Of a DNA stretch of 64,000 nt, positions 15,474 through 23,446 are shown one piece after another; position 1 is the first letter of the stretch; every line of letters begins with the position of its first letter. The position numbers and the translations under genes are program-made. The stretch is from Halomarina salina (GTDB lineage Archaea; Halobacteriota; Halobacteria; Halobacteriales; Haloarculaceae): positions 79,119 through 143,118 of the forward strand of contig NZ_JALLGW010000004.1 of NCBI RefSeq assembly GCF_023074835.1, read 5' to 3'. Under the pieces are notes generated by a model, which ran no database searches, was not told the DNA's origin, and saw only the letters and a program-made list of their open reading frames with translations.

Positions 15474-15532
15474 GATAGACTCACGCTCTGTGTCTAACAA
15501 AACCGGCAAACGATGCACGCCACCAGTGATCA
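15474..15532 (+). repeat. Array repeat, right terminal copy
   Basis: GATAGACTCACGCTCTGTG followed by the variant right half GGCAAACGATGCACGCC and CAGTGATC. The variant half is the mirror image of that at 4391-4417, so the array has inverted-repeat ends. Confidence 0.6.
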
Positions 15533-15544
15533 GTGCGAAAGCCC

Positions 15545-15560
15545 GGCGGCCGTGGCCGCC
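15545..15560. terminator. GC-rich palindrome between the array and the RPA-like gene
   Basis: GGCGGCC-GT-GGCCGCC is a 7-base-pair stem about 55 bases beyond the stop of the RPA-like gene and just outside the array. It could be a transcript 3' structure or an array boundary feature. Archaeal termination normally uses T-runs, so the terminator label is tentative. Confidence 0.3.
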
Positions 15561-15613
15561 CGGACCGTGGAGGTGGGTGGGGCGGTGGCTCGCGAAAAAA
15601 GAGCGCGACCGGC

Positions 15614-16465
15614 TTACGCCCACCAGCGCCCGCGCTCGGGGAAGACGATTCGACTCCATCCCGTCGCGACGAGCGAACACCGACCACGGTGCCAGCTCTT
15701 TTTGACGTTACAGAGGCGCACCACCTCACCCTCCGCGACGACGGGCTGATTCGAACGCTCCCAGACAGTGAACTTCGTTACCGCGCTCTTGTCGGCAATC
15801 AACCCGACCTGCTGGATGTTCGGCGTCGAGGGCTCCCACAGTTCGACGATCTCGCCTTCCACCGTCACCTCACCCACTGGGACCTCGGGCACCTCTGCGA
15901 TGGGCACGATGACCCCTGAGATGCGCTTCTCATCCTCGATCGTCTTGAGGACGGCACTCCCCACGTCTTCGCCACTGACGACTCGCTCTGCAATCCGCCG
16001 CGCCACGACCGCTCGACTCTCACCGCCGCGCATCCGTTGATGGACGCGACTCGCCTGCCGATTCACCACGCCGAGCTCCGCGCTCGTCAAGTCTTCTTGG
16101 GGATGCATACGTTCCTCTCGCACTCGCCCACACGTCTCTTCAACCACCGCTCGCGTCCGCTCTGCGCGTCCTTCTTGCGTGCCGAACGTCGCCTGGGCGC
16201 TGATATGCGCCAACTCTTCCTCCCGCGCCCGGATGCACTCCTCCTGTTCGAGGGTCACGCCGTAGATCCGCTCCTCACCAGTGTCGACCATCCCGTCCGG
16301 GTGGTTCACGTCCACCTTTGCCTGGATCTCTTGTTCGACGGAGGCTCGGAGTTCTGGTGTCTCCTCGACCACATCAAAGCCGTCCTCGTCGACTTGCTCA
16401 TCCGTCTGTTCGACGCCCTGTTCATCGACCGAAACCTCATTACTGAATACGTTCCTAGTTGCCAT
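15614..16465 (-). CDS. RPA-like single-strand DNA-binding (OB-fold) protein
   Basis: A 283-residue protein of the haloarchaeal replication-protein-A-like type. An acidic N-terminus (VDEDGFDVVEETPELRA) leads to a helical region. The C-terminal OB fold follows, about residues 185-283 (VTVEGEIVELWEPS, AVTKFTVWERSNQPV and the invariant end IVFPERGRWW). Plasmid copies are thought to protect single-stranded DNA in replication or transfer. The ATG at 16465 was chosen, because the longer frame runs through a GC-rich non-coding hairpin region. Confidence 0.85.
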   Translation of the reverse strand: MATRNVFSNEVSVDEQGVEQTDEQVDEDGFDVVEETPELRASVEQEIQAKVDVNHPDGMVDTGEERIYGVTLEQEECIRAREEELAHISAQATFGTQEGRAERTRAVVEETCGRVREERMHPQEDLTSAELGVVNRQASRVHQRMRGGESRAVVARRIAERVVSGEDVGSAVLKTIEDEKRISGVIVPIAEVPEVPVGEVTVEGEIVELWEPSTPNIQQVGLIADKSAVTKFTVWERSNQPVVAEGEVVRLCNVKKSWHRGRCSLVATGWSRIVFPERGRWWA

Positions 16466-17018
16466 TGCAGACTCTGAAGGCGCTCTCTGAGCGTCCGACA
16501 CTGCGGTGCTACTACATCGCAGTTTTCCATACACGACGACCCGACCAGTCACGACTGCGCGCTCGCTCGCGCCTTCGCGAGCGCCCCCGGGCGCGAGCGA
16601 GCGCGCTCTGCGGTGACCGGCACCCCAGAGCACCGCGCGGCGTCCGCCCGGAGCGAGCGGCCAGCGGAGTATGCGTCGCGGGGGGAGCGCAGTGACCCCC
16701 CGACGGATACCCGCTGGCGTCGAGGGCACACGCCCGGAATGGTGAGCGACGAACGGAGCGAACCACATGCCCGGACTGGTTGGTCGCGAGCGAACCGCGG
16801 GCCCGAGCACAGCGAGGGACCGCAGCGGAGGGCGGCACGCGCCGAGTGGGGCGGGCCGAACTGCGACTCACCGGACACCTCTCCACCTCGCCAGGGGGTC
16901 GTGAGGCTCTATCAGCAGGCGTTGGTCATCGAACCGAATCCAAACCAAATCTGAACCTGACTCGCACCGTCTAGACGAACGTAGTGAAATTCTCTCTGGG
17001 CGGAAAGTATTAGTAGAT
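16466..17018. other. GC-rich non-coding region with hairpin
   Basis: About 550 bases with no convincing gene. It contains a strong hairpin with 14-base perfect arms, at 16560-16573 and 16590-16603 (CGCTCGCTCGCGCC and its complement). Many GAGCGA-rich short repeats follow. The stretch CACACGCCCGGAATGG to GGCGGGCCG (about 16732-16860) resembles a similar segment at 28488-28552. Confidence 0.5.
16560..16603. repeat. 14-bp GC hairpin upstream of the RPA-like gene
   Basis: The arms are perfect complements with a 16-base loop, about 95-140 bases before the ATG at 16465. It may form in a long 5' leader of the RPA-like mRNA or be a protein or single-strand-origin site. Confidence 0.5.
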
Positions 17019-17576
17019 ATGGTAGAATTAGTAGAACAGGTAGAAACGGTGACCACCGACAAGACAATCAAGGTCAGTGAGGAAGTACACGCGGAACTTG
17101 AGCGCCGAAAGCGGACCTCAAGGGCAGATAGCTTCGATACGGTTCTCAAGCAGGTACTCGAACTCGTGTCCACTCCCGATAGTGACACCCTCGGGGCGTA
17201 CTTCCCGCTCGACGAACACCGGGAGGCAGCACAGGCCGTCATCGAACATATACGAACGCTTGGAACCCTCGATGAGTCAGTCACATCCAATCCAAGGTAC
17301 CTCGGGACCAGCTACACGGAGGGACTGGAGTTCGAGAGCAAAGAGAGCAGTCGGACGATTGTCGCAATCGGATTTGACGAGACGACGTTCACCGTGTACT
17401 ATCGCGGCCCGGGCAACGAATTCCGCCAGGTTGCCAGTGTCCGACACAATCGCGATGAGAAATCCGTCGAGTACGATAACTGTGCGTCCTCGAGTGGCTA
17501 CTTCGATGACGATCTGTCGGGAGTTATCGAGGCCATCGATCAGAAGGTCGCGGGAGCACTTCGGCGGTGGTCCTGA
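17019..17576 (+). CDS. Hypothetical protein with antitoxin-like N-terminus
   Basis: A 185-residue acidic protein. Residues 13-50 (DKTIKVSEEVHAELERRKR) look like the small ribbon-helix-helix or VapB-like segment of haloarchaeal antitoxins. The rest is a beta-rich domain (SRTIVAIGFDETTFTVYYRG). The next gene, an Mrr-like nuclease, starts two bases after its stop, so they form an operon. It might control or protect against that nuclease. That role is inference only. Confidence 0.65.
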   Translation: MVELVEQVETVTTDKTIKVSEEVHAELERRKRTSRADSFDTVLKQVLELVSTPDSDTLGAYFPLDEHREAAQAVIEHIRTLGTLDESVTSNPRYLGTSYTEGLEFESKESSRTIVAIGFDETTFTVYYRGPGNEFRQVASVRHNRDEKSVEYDNCASSSGYFDDDLSGVIEAIDQKVAGALRRWS

Positions 17577-17578
17577 CC

Positions 17579-18811
17579 ATGCCAGAGTCACTCACGACGC
17601 TCGTCGGCTACAACGGACGCATCGAGTTCGCCGAGGGCATCGCTCGACAGCACGGCTTCAGTGCAGGCGACGCACTTCGACTCCGAATGACCGAGGCGGC
17701 GACGCCATATGGCCGGACGACCACCGTTCCAGACGGACCGTTCGTCGTCGACCTGAATCACAATTCAGCGACCCGGTTCTCTCTTCGGAGTGATCTGATG
17801 GCGATGCACGACATCGAGGAGGACTCGCGCATCACGCTGGAGATTCAATCGCTCATCTCCGACGAGGGTGAGAAGGCAATCAGTGAATCCACGGGGAGTC
17901 CTGCTGTGGCGGGCGAGCCAACGACGTCACAGGTCAGCGGAGATCGGGTTCGATTCGCCGACGGGCTGACACGGCTCTACGACATCAACGCAGGCGATTC
18001 ACTGCGCGTGACCCTCACAGATGTCCTTGACCGTTGGGGCGACGACAAGCATACGGGGCTTACAGAGTCGTTCGTCGTCGATACCCGCCACAACAACGCG
18101 ACCCAATTCGCCCTTCCAAAGTGGGTCACCGATATCTACGACATCGAGAGCGAGGAATTCGTTCGATTCCGACTGCATCAACTCATCACGGATGATAACG
18201 CTCGACCGATCGGTATCGAGCGCCGTGAGTCAAGGCCACACGACCCGAAAACGATGACTCAGAGGCAATCTACCCCCACACCACCAGCATTCACGGGTGA
18301 AACGCGAGAACCGCTCGAGGAAGTCGTCGCCTGTGCGTTCGAGACGCTCGGATACGACGTGACGACGAATGCACAGTGTGACGCAACCGATGGCGGGTCA
18401 CGAGAGGTCGATGTCTGGGCGACCCATCCGACTGCGGCGTTTGCAACGTACGTCTCCTGTAAGAACACGGAGCGACGAATCGGGCGGCCAATCATCGATG
18501 AGGAGGTCGGACGGATCGATGCGCTCTGTCAGCGCCCGCACGTGGTTGTCATCGTCGGGCCGGAGTTCGCCGATGGCGTCAAACAAGAGCTCGAATCGCG
18601 AGGGGTGATCGGCATTGAGACGGGACAGCAGGTGGATGCGGCGAATAAAGAAGCCATCTATCGGACCGTTCACGACCAGCTGGCCACATCGACGGTGGCA
18701 CTGGGCGCTCCGGATTTTCAAGGACTGGCACAGCGCGCAGCGAGTCTCTCAGAGGAACTCACATCGCTTGCAGAGGGTGGTCCTGAACGACGCAGCAAGA
18801 GACACGGATAG
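17579..18811 (+). CDS. Mrr-like PD-(D/E)XK nuclease with two tandem N-terminal repeats
   Basis: A 410-residue protein. Two copies of an ~80-residue unit occupy about residues 15-92 and 120-205. Both contain RxxFA(E/D)G, GDxLR and FVVDxxHNxAT. I do not recognise this unit, and it may be DNA-binding. The C-terminal part (about 240-345) is a restriction-endonuclease-like fold. It has VACAFETLGYDV, the acidic strand SREVDVWATHP and SCKN, giving D...(x)-C-x-K-type active residues as in Mrr. Together they suggest a DNA-targeting nuclease, perhaps for defence. ATG at 17579 chosen over a GTG that overlaps the upstream gene. Confidence 0.75.
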   Translation: MPESLTTLVGYNGRIEFAEGIARQHGFSAGDALRLRMTEAATPYGRTTTVPDGPFVVDLNHNSATRFSLRSDLMAMHDIEEDSRITLEIQSLISDEGEKAISESTGSPAVAGEPTTSQVSGDRVRFADGLTRLYDINAGDSLRVTLTDVLDRWGDDKHTGLTESFVVDTRHNNATQFALPKWVTDIYDIESEEFVRFRLHQLITDDNARPIGIERRESRPHDPKTMTQRQSTPTPPAFTGETREPLEEVVACAFETLGYDVTTNAQCDATDGGSREVDVWATHPTAAFATYVSCKNTERRIGRPIIDEEVGRIDALCQRPHVVVIVGPEFADGVKQELESRGVIGIETGQQVDAANKEAIYRTVHDQLATSTVALGAPDFQGLAQRAASLSEELTSLAEGGPERRSKRHG

Positions 18812-18903
18812 CCGACGAGAGGGTGTCGACATCGGAACAGCAGATCGAATCGGACTGCTCATATTCAGCTTGAAGTGCCAGATGACGTACGCGACCGGCA
18901 AAG

Positions 18904-19404
18904 CTACTCGGTCAACTCATCGAGAAACCGAAACCCATCGATATACGTGAATGAGTCGCCGTACCCCTCGCTCGCGAAGACGGCCTCAGCACCCTCCCCA
19001 GCTAAACGGTCGGTCGTATAGATGAACGCCCGAGTCGCGGTCCCCTCGGCGAACGCGTGGGCGGCGAGGCCCGCGAGCGCAGCATCGGCCCGTTCGACCT
19101 CGTCGGCCGGTCGGTCGTCAGCGTTCGCTATATATCGCTGCACACCGTCCATCGTTCGCGAAACCAGTCCATGAGAGTACGTCAGGGGTTCCGCGACACG
19201 GGTCCATCCGTCCTGAATGGCGACGTCGACCGGGAGTGGGTCTGGACCGGACGCGTCAGCAGTCAGTTCCGCATAGACGCGTTCGGGAACCACGAACACG
19301 ATGTCGTTACGCTGAGCGAACCGTCGAACGGCCCGATACCGCTCGTTCGAGGGCTGGCCCATCGCGAGAAACAGCCCCGTGTCGGCGATGTGGATGGCAC
19401 TCAC
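18904..19404 (-). CDS. PIN-domain ribonuclease toxin (VapC-like)
   Basis: A 166-residue PIN domain. The first acidic residue is in HIADTGLFLAMG, followed by PERVYAEL, ADAALAGLAA and YTTDRLAGEGAE, giving the usual set of acidic metal ligands. It starts with GTG at 19404 inside the stop of the upstream regulator (GTGA overlap), which marks a coupled toxin-antitoxin operon. The likely target is RNA. Confidence 0.85.
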   Translation of the reverse strand: MSAIHIADTGLFLAMGQPSNERYRAVRRFAQRNDIVFVVPERVYAELTADASGPDPLPVDVAIQDGWTRVAEPLTYSHGLVSRTMDGVQRYIANADDRPADEVERADAALAGLAAHAFAEGTATRAFIYTTDRLAGEGAEAVFASEGYGDSFTYIDGFRFLDELTE

Positions 19405-19988
19405 GCGTCGTCGGTGGCATCGCTGTTCTCGATTGCCGCGACCGACGCGCCCGACGCCTCGATGTCGTAGTGCTCGTGAACGACCGGGCGAAGCGCCTGC
19501 AGGATAAGCTCGGCTGCCAGTGGCGAGCACTCGAGATCTCGTGCCATCAGCCGGTGGGTCGTCTCCCCACGCTCACGGGCAACCGCGTAGGTCAGCGCCG
19601 TCGCGAGCCCGTCGATACCGTGGCGCTCGATGTACGCGTCGATGTCCTCGTCGCTCGTGCGCCGCGCGACCGCGTCGACGAGGACCGGGGTAATGGTGTA
19701 CTCCCGATCGCCCGTTCGTACGGTCAGCTCGATGTCGCGGGCAATGTACCGTCGTGGCTGATCGTCGGTCGTCTGCTCGATGACACCGGCATCAACGAGC
19801 CGGTTGATGTAGCTGTACGCAGTCCCCTGTGCGAGCTCCAGTGCGTCGATGACCTCCTGGACGGTCGACTCTTCGTTCTGAGCGAGATGGGCGTACACAC
19901 GAGCCAGCGGTGGCTCCTCGAGGAGGTCCGCGACCGAGAGGAACTCACGAACGACAGCACCGTTCGCGTTCGTCGACGTGCGTGACAT
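19401..19988 (-). CDS. Winged-helix antitoxin (DUF7437-like)
   Basis: A 195-residue DNA-binding protein. The winged helix lies at about residues 18-75 (LARVYAHLAQNEESTVQEVIDALELAQGTAYSYINRL is split over two helices). A C-terminal acidic region of ~110 residues may bind the toxin. It is the first gene of the operon with the PIN toxin. I recall such wHTH/PIN pairs as common haloarchaeal type II toxin-antitoxin systems. It is probably autoregulated. Confidence 0.8.
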   Translation of the reverse strand: MSRTSTNANGAVVREFLSVADLLEEPPLARVYAHLAQNEESTVQEVIDALELAQGTAYSYINRLVDAGVIEQTTDDQPRRYIARDIELTVRTGDREYTITPVLVDAVARRTSDEDIDAYIERHGIDGLATALTYAVARERGETTHRLMARDLECSPLAAELILQALRPVVHEHYDIEASGASVAAIENSDATDDA

Positions 19989-20044
19989 GGCTGGTTAGTA
20001 CAGATTACAGCGAATCGATAAAGAGTGTGTCGGTGGCGCTCCGA

Positions 20045-20989
20045 TTAGGCATCGAACTGCCTCTCGATCGCCTCGATGAGCTCACGAGCGGTCCACTGAA
20101 TCCGCCCGAGTCGCTCGTCGATAGTGTCGACAGCCCCGTCGCTCCACGCGGCGACGTACAACGCCGACGTACTGGCGTCGAGCCCGACGTACTGGGCGAC
20201 GACGTACGCGACCGCCTCGGCTTCGACTTCCGTTGTCGACGTCGCATCGTCCGAGCGCTCAGCGTGGAGTTCAGCGTGGGCGAACTCATGGATCGTCGTC
20301 CGGGCCTGGTCGGCGGTGTTTCCGCGTTCCAGAACCTCGATGACCGGTGGGTCAGACATCGGGGCACAGACGCCCTTGGCCGATCCATGGGACCATTCGG
20401 CCTCGGGAACGAGCGAGTAGTCGTACCCCCGCTCCTGTGCAACGGCCGCCAGCGCCGGGGAGAGTGTCGACGCGTCCCCATGAGCAGCAATGTCCACCTC
20501 GGGCAGTGGGTCGCCCTCGGTCTGGGAGACGTCGAACACGGGGACGGGTTTGAACGCGACCACACCGCGCTCCCACTCGTCAGTCGGTATCTCGCTTCCT
20601 TCACACGCCGAGTCCGCACAGTACGACGGGCTGTTTCCACACGCAGGGCACTGTTTGGCCATGATCGGTGCCCAGATCCAGATGGCCTGCTCGCCCTTCT
20701 GGACCGTCCGGTCGAACTCCTCGCGCCACGTGTTGAACCCAGCCACGCGGGTCGCATCGGGTCGCTGGAGCGCGATGAGCAGCTGGTTCTGCATCGAGTA
20801 CTCGTGAAACCGGCTCATCACGTCTAACCACTGCTGGAACTGTTCGTTCGTCTCAGCGTCGTCAACGCCCTCGCGCAACTGGTCGAGCCAGTCGTCGATG
20901 GCGCCACTCATCCGGTCTGCGCGGTCCTCAGTCTCCGAAAACGAGACACAGGCGGTGCTGTCGATTGTCGAGTGTTGTTGAGTCATCAT
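20045..20989 (-). CDS. ArdC-like antirestriction / metallopeptidase protein
   Basis: A 314-residue protein. The N-terminal ~130 residues match the ArdC single-strand-DNA-binding domain (WLDVMSRFHEYSMQNQLLI, VAGFNTWREEF, QAIWIWAPI). An inserted zinc finger follows (CPACGNSPSYC...CEGSE). The C-terminal part is a zinc metallopeptidase with HEFAHAELH. ArdC proteins of conjugative plasmids protect incoming DNA from restriction. The start is ATG at 20989, or 20986 with MTQQ. The promoter carries the CCCCTGAGGGG palindrome. Confidence 0.88.
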   Translation of the reverse strand: MMTQQHSTIDSTACVSFSETEDRADRMSGAIDDWLDQLREGVDDAETNEQFQQWLDVMSRFHEYSMQNQLLIALQRPDATRVAGFNTWREEFDRTVQKGEQAIWIWAPIMAKQCPACGNSPSYCADSACEGSEIPTDEWERGVVAFKPVPVFDVSQTEGDPLPEVDIAAHGDASTLSPALAAVAQERGYDYSLVPEAEWSHGSAKGVCAPMSDPPVIEVLERGNTADQARTTIHEFAHAELHAERSDDATSTTEVEAEAVAYVVAQYVGLDASTSALYVAAWSDGAVDTIDERLGRIQWTARELIEAIERQFDA

Positions 20990-21036
20990 TCGAGTCACGG
21001 GCACACCAATTCGATTGTTCAGCAGTGCCCCCTGCA

Positions 21037-21060
21037 CCCCTCAGGGGCCGACAAACACCT
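21037..21060 (-). promoter_or_regulatory. CCCCTGAGGGG promoter palindrome, copy 3
   Basis: The minus strand reads AGGTGTTTGTCGG then CCCCTGAGGGG (21047-21037), 48 bases before the ArdC-like ATG. The arrangement matches the TFB promoter copy. Confidence 0.6.
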
Positions 21061-21199
21061 CTTGCGGACGTACCGGTCCTTCAGCCAGTCGTTCCACGGC
21101 AGCAATTTCGTTGCGTTTTGTGGGGTAACGTCGAATCCGAACGGAGACGCGACGCCCGGTCAGAACAACACGTTGCCCAATGAACGTACCAGACAGCAC

Positions 21200-22075
21200 T
21201 TACCTCTCATCGAGGTGGATTGACTCCCCATCGCGCTTGAGAACGTCCTTTGCAATGAGTCGGTCAATCGCTTCGTCGACGACGTCGCCCTGGTCGTCGG
21301 ACAGCGCTCGCACATTCGCGAGGACTCGCTCTCGGATTGCCTCGGTATCGCTACTCCCATCGTCGACAGCCCCGAGGACAGTGTATTCGACTTCGAACTC
21401 CGTGGCGAACGCTGCGATACGAGTCGTGAACGTGCGTGGAAGTCCCGATAGTGAGGTCACTGCCATCTCGATCGTGAACAGTGGATGTGAGCGGTCACGT
21501 ATCTGCCGCGCCTCTGTTGAGCCGGTGTTGAACGGTCGCTGGTTCTCGATTTCGCTCAGAATTACGTCGTAGTCCAGTCCACGCTGGGCGTATATTCGCA
21601 TGTCTTCGATATCGCGTCGACGGCCACTCGCGAGGTCCCCGCCGGAGACCGCTTTCAGCAAGAACATATCCTCATCACTGAGGATGTATGCGGTGGCGTG
21701 CGTACCGGCCCAGAACTCCGCTGCCCGGTCGTGCATCGAGTCAGTAATCCACACCTTGCCGACGATTTGCTGCTCGAACAGGTCAATCTGGAAGCCGCGC
21801 GCTGCGTCACGAAGCTCGATGGTCGTCCCGACGCCCTCGAACGCCGCAGTCGGCTCGTCGACGATTGTGAATCCCTGCGATTGGAGCGCCTCACAGACGT
21901 GCTCAAACTCAGACACGATGCCGAGCGCCAGGTCGATATCTTCCGTCTGGTCTTTCAGTCCCTGAATCGTCATCGCAGATCCCCCGAGGAGATACACCGT
22001 CACCGACTCTGAGAGCCAACTGTCGAACTGTTCGAGAAACGCTTCGATCGCGTCGCCGCCAGAGAACACAGTCAT
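21200..22075 (-). CDS. Nucleotidyltransferase-type toxin (AbiEii/DUF6036-like)
   Basis: A 291-residue minimal-nucleotidyltransferase-superfamily protein. The hallmark YLLGGSAMTIQGLK is followed by EDIDLAL (GS...DxD). The C-terminal ~130 residues are helical. It overlaps the upstream wHTH gene by ATGA, the arrangement of AbiEi/AbiEii-like toxin-antitoxin pairs. There the toxin transfers nucleotides to tRNA or another target. The antitoxin is 22072-23022. Confidence 0.8.
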   Translation of the reverse strand: MTVFSGGDAIEAFLEQFDSWLSESVTVYLLGGSAMTIQGLKDQTEDIDLALGIVSEFEHVCEALQSQGFTIVDEPTAAFEGVGTTIELRDAARGFQIDLFEQQIVGKVWITDSMHDRAAEFWAGTHATAYILSDEDMFLLKAVSGGDLASGRRRDIEDMRIYAQRGLDYDVILSEIENQRPFNTGSTEARQIRDRSHPLFTIEMAVTSLSGLPRTFTTRIAAFATEFEVEYTVLGAVDDGSSDTEAIRERVLANVRALSDDQGDVVDEAIDRLIAKDVLKRDGESIHLDER

Positions 22076-23022
22076 GAGACACCGTACTGCTCTTTGAGCG
22101 CCGTGTATTCCGATTTGCTCGGGAGGACGACTGGGAGGTCCTCTATACCGTCGAACTCGCCGTGGAGTGGTCGATACATCGCATCAATCACGGGCGCCAG
22201 ATCGTACCACGTTGCAGTCTCAGCGAGCGTCTCTTGTGCGATGCCGACGCTCTCGATCAGGAGCATCGCATAGCTGACGCGGCGGGACCCGCTATCGAGG
22301 ACGAGCGTATGACACACCACCTCAGCAGGGGTGAGGTCCTCATCAGGGGCATACCAGAACGCGGGTTCGCCAGCGAGGAAGAACTGCAGACCGTACTCTT
22401 CGAACCGAGCGAGTCCGGTCAGTTCCCACTCGGAGTCCTCCCGTAACGTGGTGGTATCCGCAGCCGTCTGCACGCGGACGAGCGCCCGCTGTGGATCACA
22501 CCATTCAACGGTTGCACTCGGAGCGACCGCCCGAACTCGTGTCCGGTGTTCGTGGCGCACGACAGCACGAGCGAACGCCAGCAGTGGCGAAAGATCCTCA
22601 CTCAACGCGTACTCTGGCCCGGATGGGAAGAGCATCGCTCGATTCTTGAGCGGCGACAGCGCCTTGTGAACGCCTTGTCGCGTAATCATCAGCCGCGCTG
22701 CAATCTCAGCGACCCGACGCGGTTCGTCGAGGTACCAGCAGACCCGGAGGGTCGACGGCGAGAGGAGGTCAACCCAGGTGACGTGGCCGAGGTCCGACTG
22801 GAGAGTCCGGTATGCTTCGACGACTGGATGGTCGGTCACGTGGACCCGCCGCTGGTTGTTCGGACCGCGGCGCTCGGCGAGGAGCCCTGACGCCAGCAAT
22901 TCATCCAGGACGTCATAGAGATGAACCCGCGAATATCCGCTCTCTTCGGCGAGTTCAGTTGCCGTCGCGTCACGACCGGTACTCAATGCGTCGATGACGG
23001 CGAGTCCGGCCTTGGAGAGCAT
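22072..23022 (-). CDS. Winged-helix antitoxin partner of the nucleotidyltransferase
   Basis: A 316-residue protein with two helix-turn-helix segments: near residues 15-70 (ATELAEESGYSRVHLYDVLDELLASGLL) and 120-155 (EIAARLMITRQGVHKALSPL). A long C-terminal domain follows. It is the first gene of a coupled pair (ATGA with the toxin). A likely role is DNA-binding antitoxin and operon repressor. Its ATG follows a TATA-rich stretch (TTTATACG at about 23042-23052). Confidence 0.78.
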   Translation of the reverse strand: MLSKAGLAVIDALSTGRDATATELAEESGYSRVHLYDVLDELLASGLLAERRGPNNQRRVHVTDHPVVEAYRTLQSDLGHVTWVDLLSPSTLRVCWYLDEPRRVAEIAARLMITRQGVHKALSPLKNRAMLFPSGPEYALSEDLSPLLAFARAVVRHEHRTRVRAVAPSATVEWCDPQRALVRVQTAADTTTLREDSEWELTGLARFEEYGLQFFLAGEPAFWYAPDEDLTPAEVVCHTLVLDSGSRRVSYAMLLIESVGIAQETLAETATWYDLAPVIDAMYRPLHGEFDGIEDLPVVLPSKSEYTALKEQYGVS

Positions 23023-23045
23023 CAGTGTCTACACTAACCCGCATT

Positions 23046-23258
23046 CGTATAAATACGTTTCTGGGTTTCGGTTGACGGAGAGATTATGTGGCGACATTTC
23101 TCCGGATATTTGAGCAGGGTGTCTCGAAACGCTGTGAGCGTCGCAACGGAGACGACAATCTGCTACTCGCTAGGAAATCCCTTGACGACGATGTCGTGGG
23201 GGACGCCGGTTGCGATGACGCTCGAAATGAGGACGTTCGTATCGAGAACCGCTCTCAT
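23046..23258 (-). pseudogene. PIN-domain toxin relic
   Basis: ATG at 23258 opens MRAVLDTNVLISSVIATGV and PHDIVVKGF, the start of a classic PIN toxin with its first catalytic aspartate. TAG at 23163-23165 stops it after 31 codons. The same frame continues QIVVSVATLTAFRDTLLKYPEK, which is the next PIN segment, then becomes unrelated sequence. The remaining catalytic residues are missing, so the gene is dead. Confidence 0.65.
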
Positions 23259-23446
23259 TCATCAGCGCCCCGCGCATCGTGCACCAACTTGGTGACGTGC
23301 TCCATCGAGAGGTCGACCGACTCGGCGCGTTGCTCGGTCCAGAGGGACTTTCGGAGTTTGTCGCGAAGTGACGTGACGTCCTCCAGTGTGAACCCCTGCG
23401 ATCACACAGGGGAGTCGTCGGCGAGAATCGACGGTGAGTGACTCAC
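23255..23446 (-). pseudogene. Antitoxin relic upstream of the PIN relic
   Basis: A frame from GTG at 23446 (MSHSPSILADDSPV) hits TGA after 14 codons. It then reads GFTLEDVTSLRDKLRKSLW and continues to VHDARGADE, ending with an ATGA overlap onto the PIN relic. The tail looks like a helical antitoxin. The GTG overlaps the stop of the DUF433 gene (GTGA). Both genes of this pair thus carry a nonsense codon. Confidence 0.6.

Larger units (their letters stand above)
4391..15531. other. Cassette-like gene array delimited by ~64-bp imperfect palindromes
   Basis: Across 11 kb nearly every intergenic junction holds one copy or half copy of the same repeat. Its left end reads TGATACACTCACGCTCT, its middle is near TCTCGAACGGGCCGAGTGAG, and its right end reads GCGTGCCGCGAGTGTATCA. 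The outer 10 bases pair perfectly, and inner CGTC/GACG, CTC/GAG and CGG/CCG blocks also pair. Gene stops often coincide with the repeat's leading TGA or TAG (5160, 7227, 11557, 12242). Two copies at the left (4422, 4909) point left and the rest point right. The outermost flanks, 4391-4417 and 15506-15531, are inverted copies of GGCAAACGATGCACGCC plus CAGTGA. No recombinase gene is seen in or beside the array. Confidence 0.6.

Noticed and set aside
4391..15531. A CRISPR array made of the ~64-base repeats
   Set aside because: Spacers are whole genes of very different length, repeats are diverged and oriented both ways, and no Cas genes are present.
23088..23441. A 117-codon plus-strand frame opposite the PIN/antitoxin relics
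   Set aside because: The opposite strand reads recognisable toxin-antitoxin segments. This frame is the shadow.
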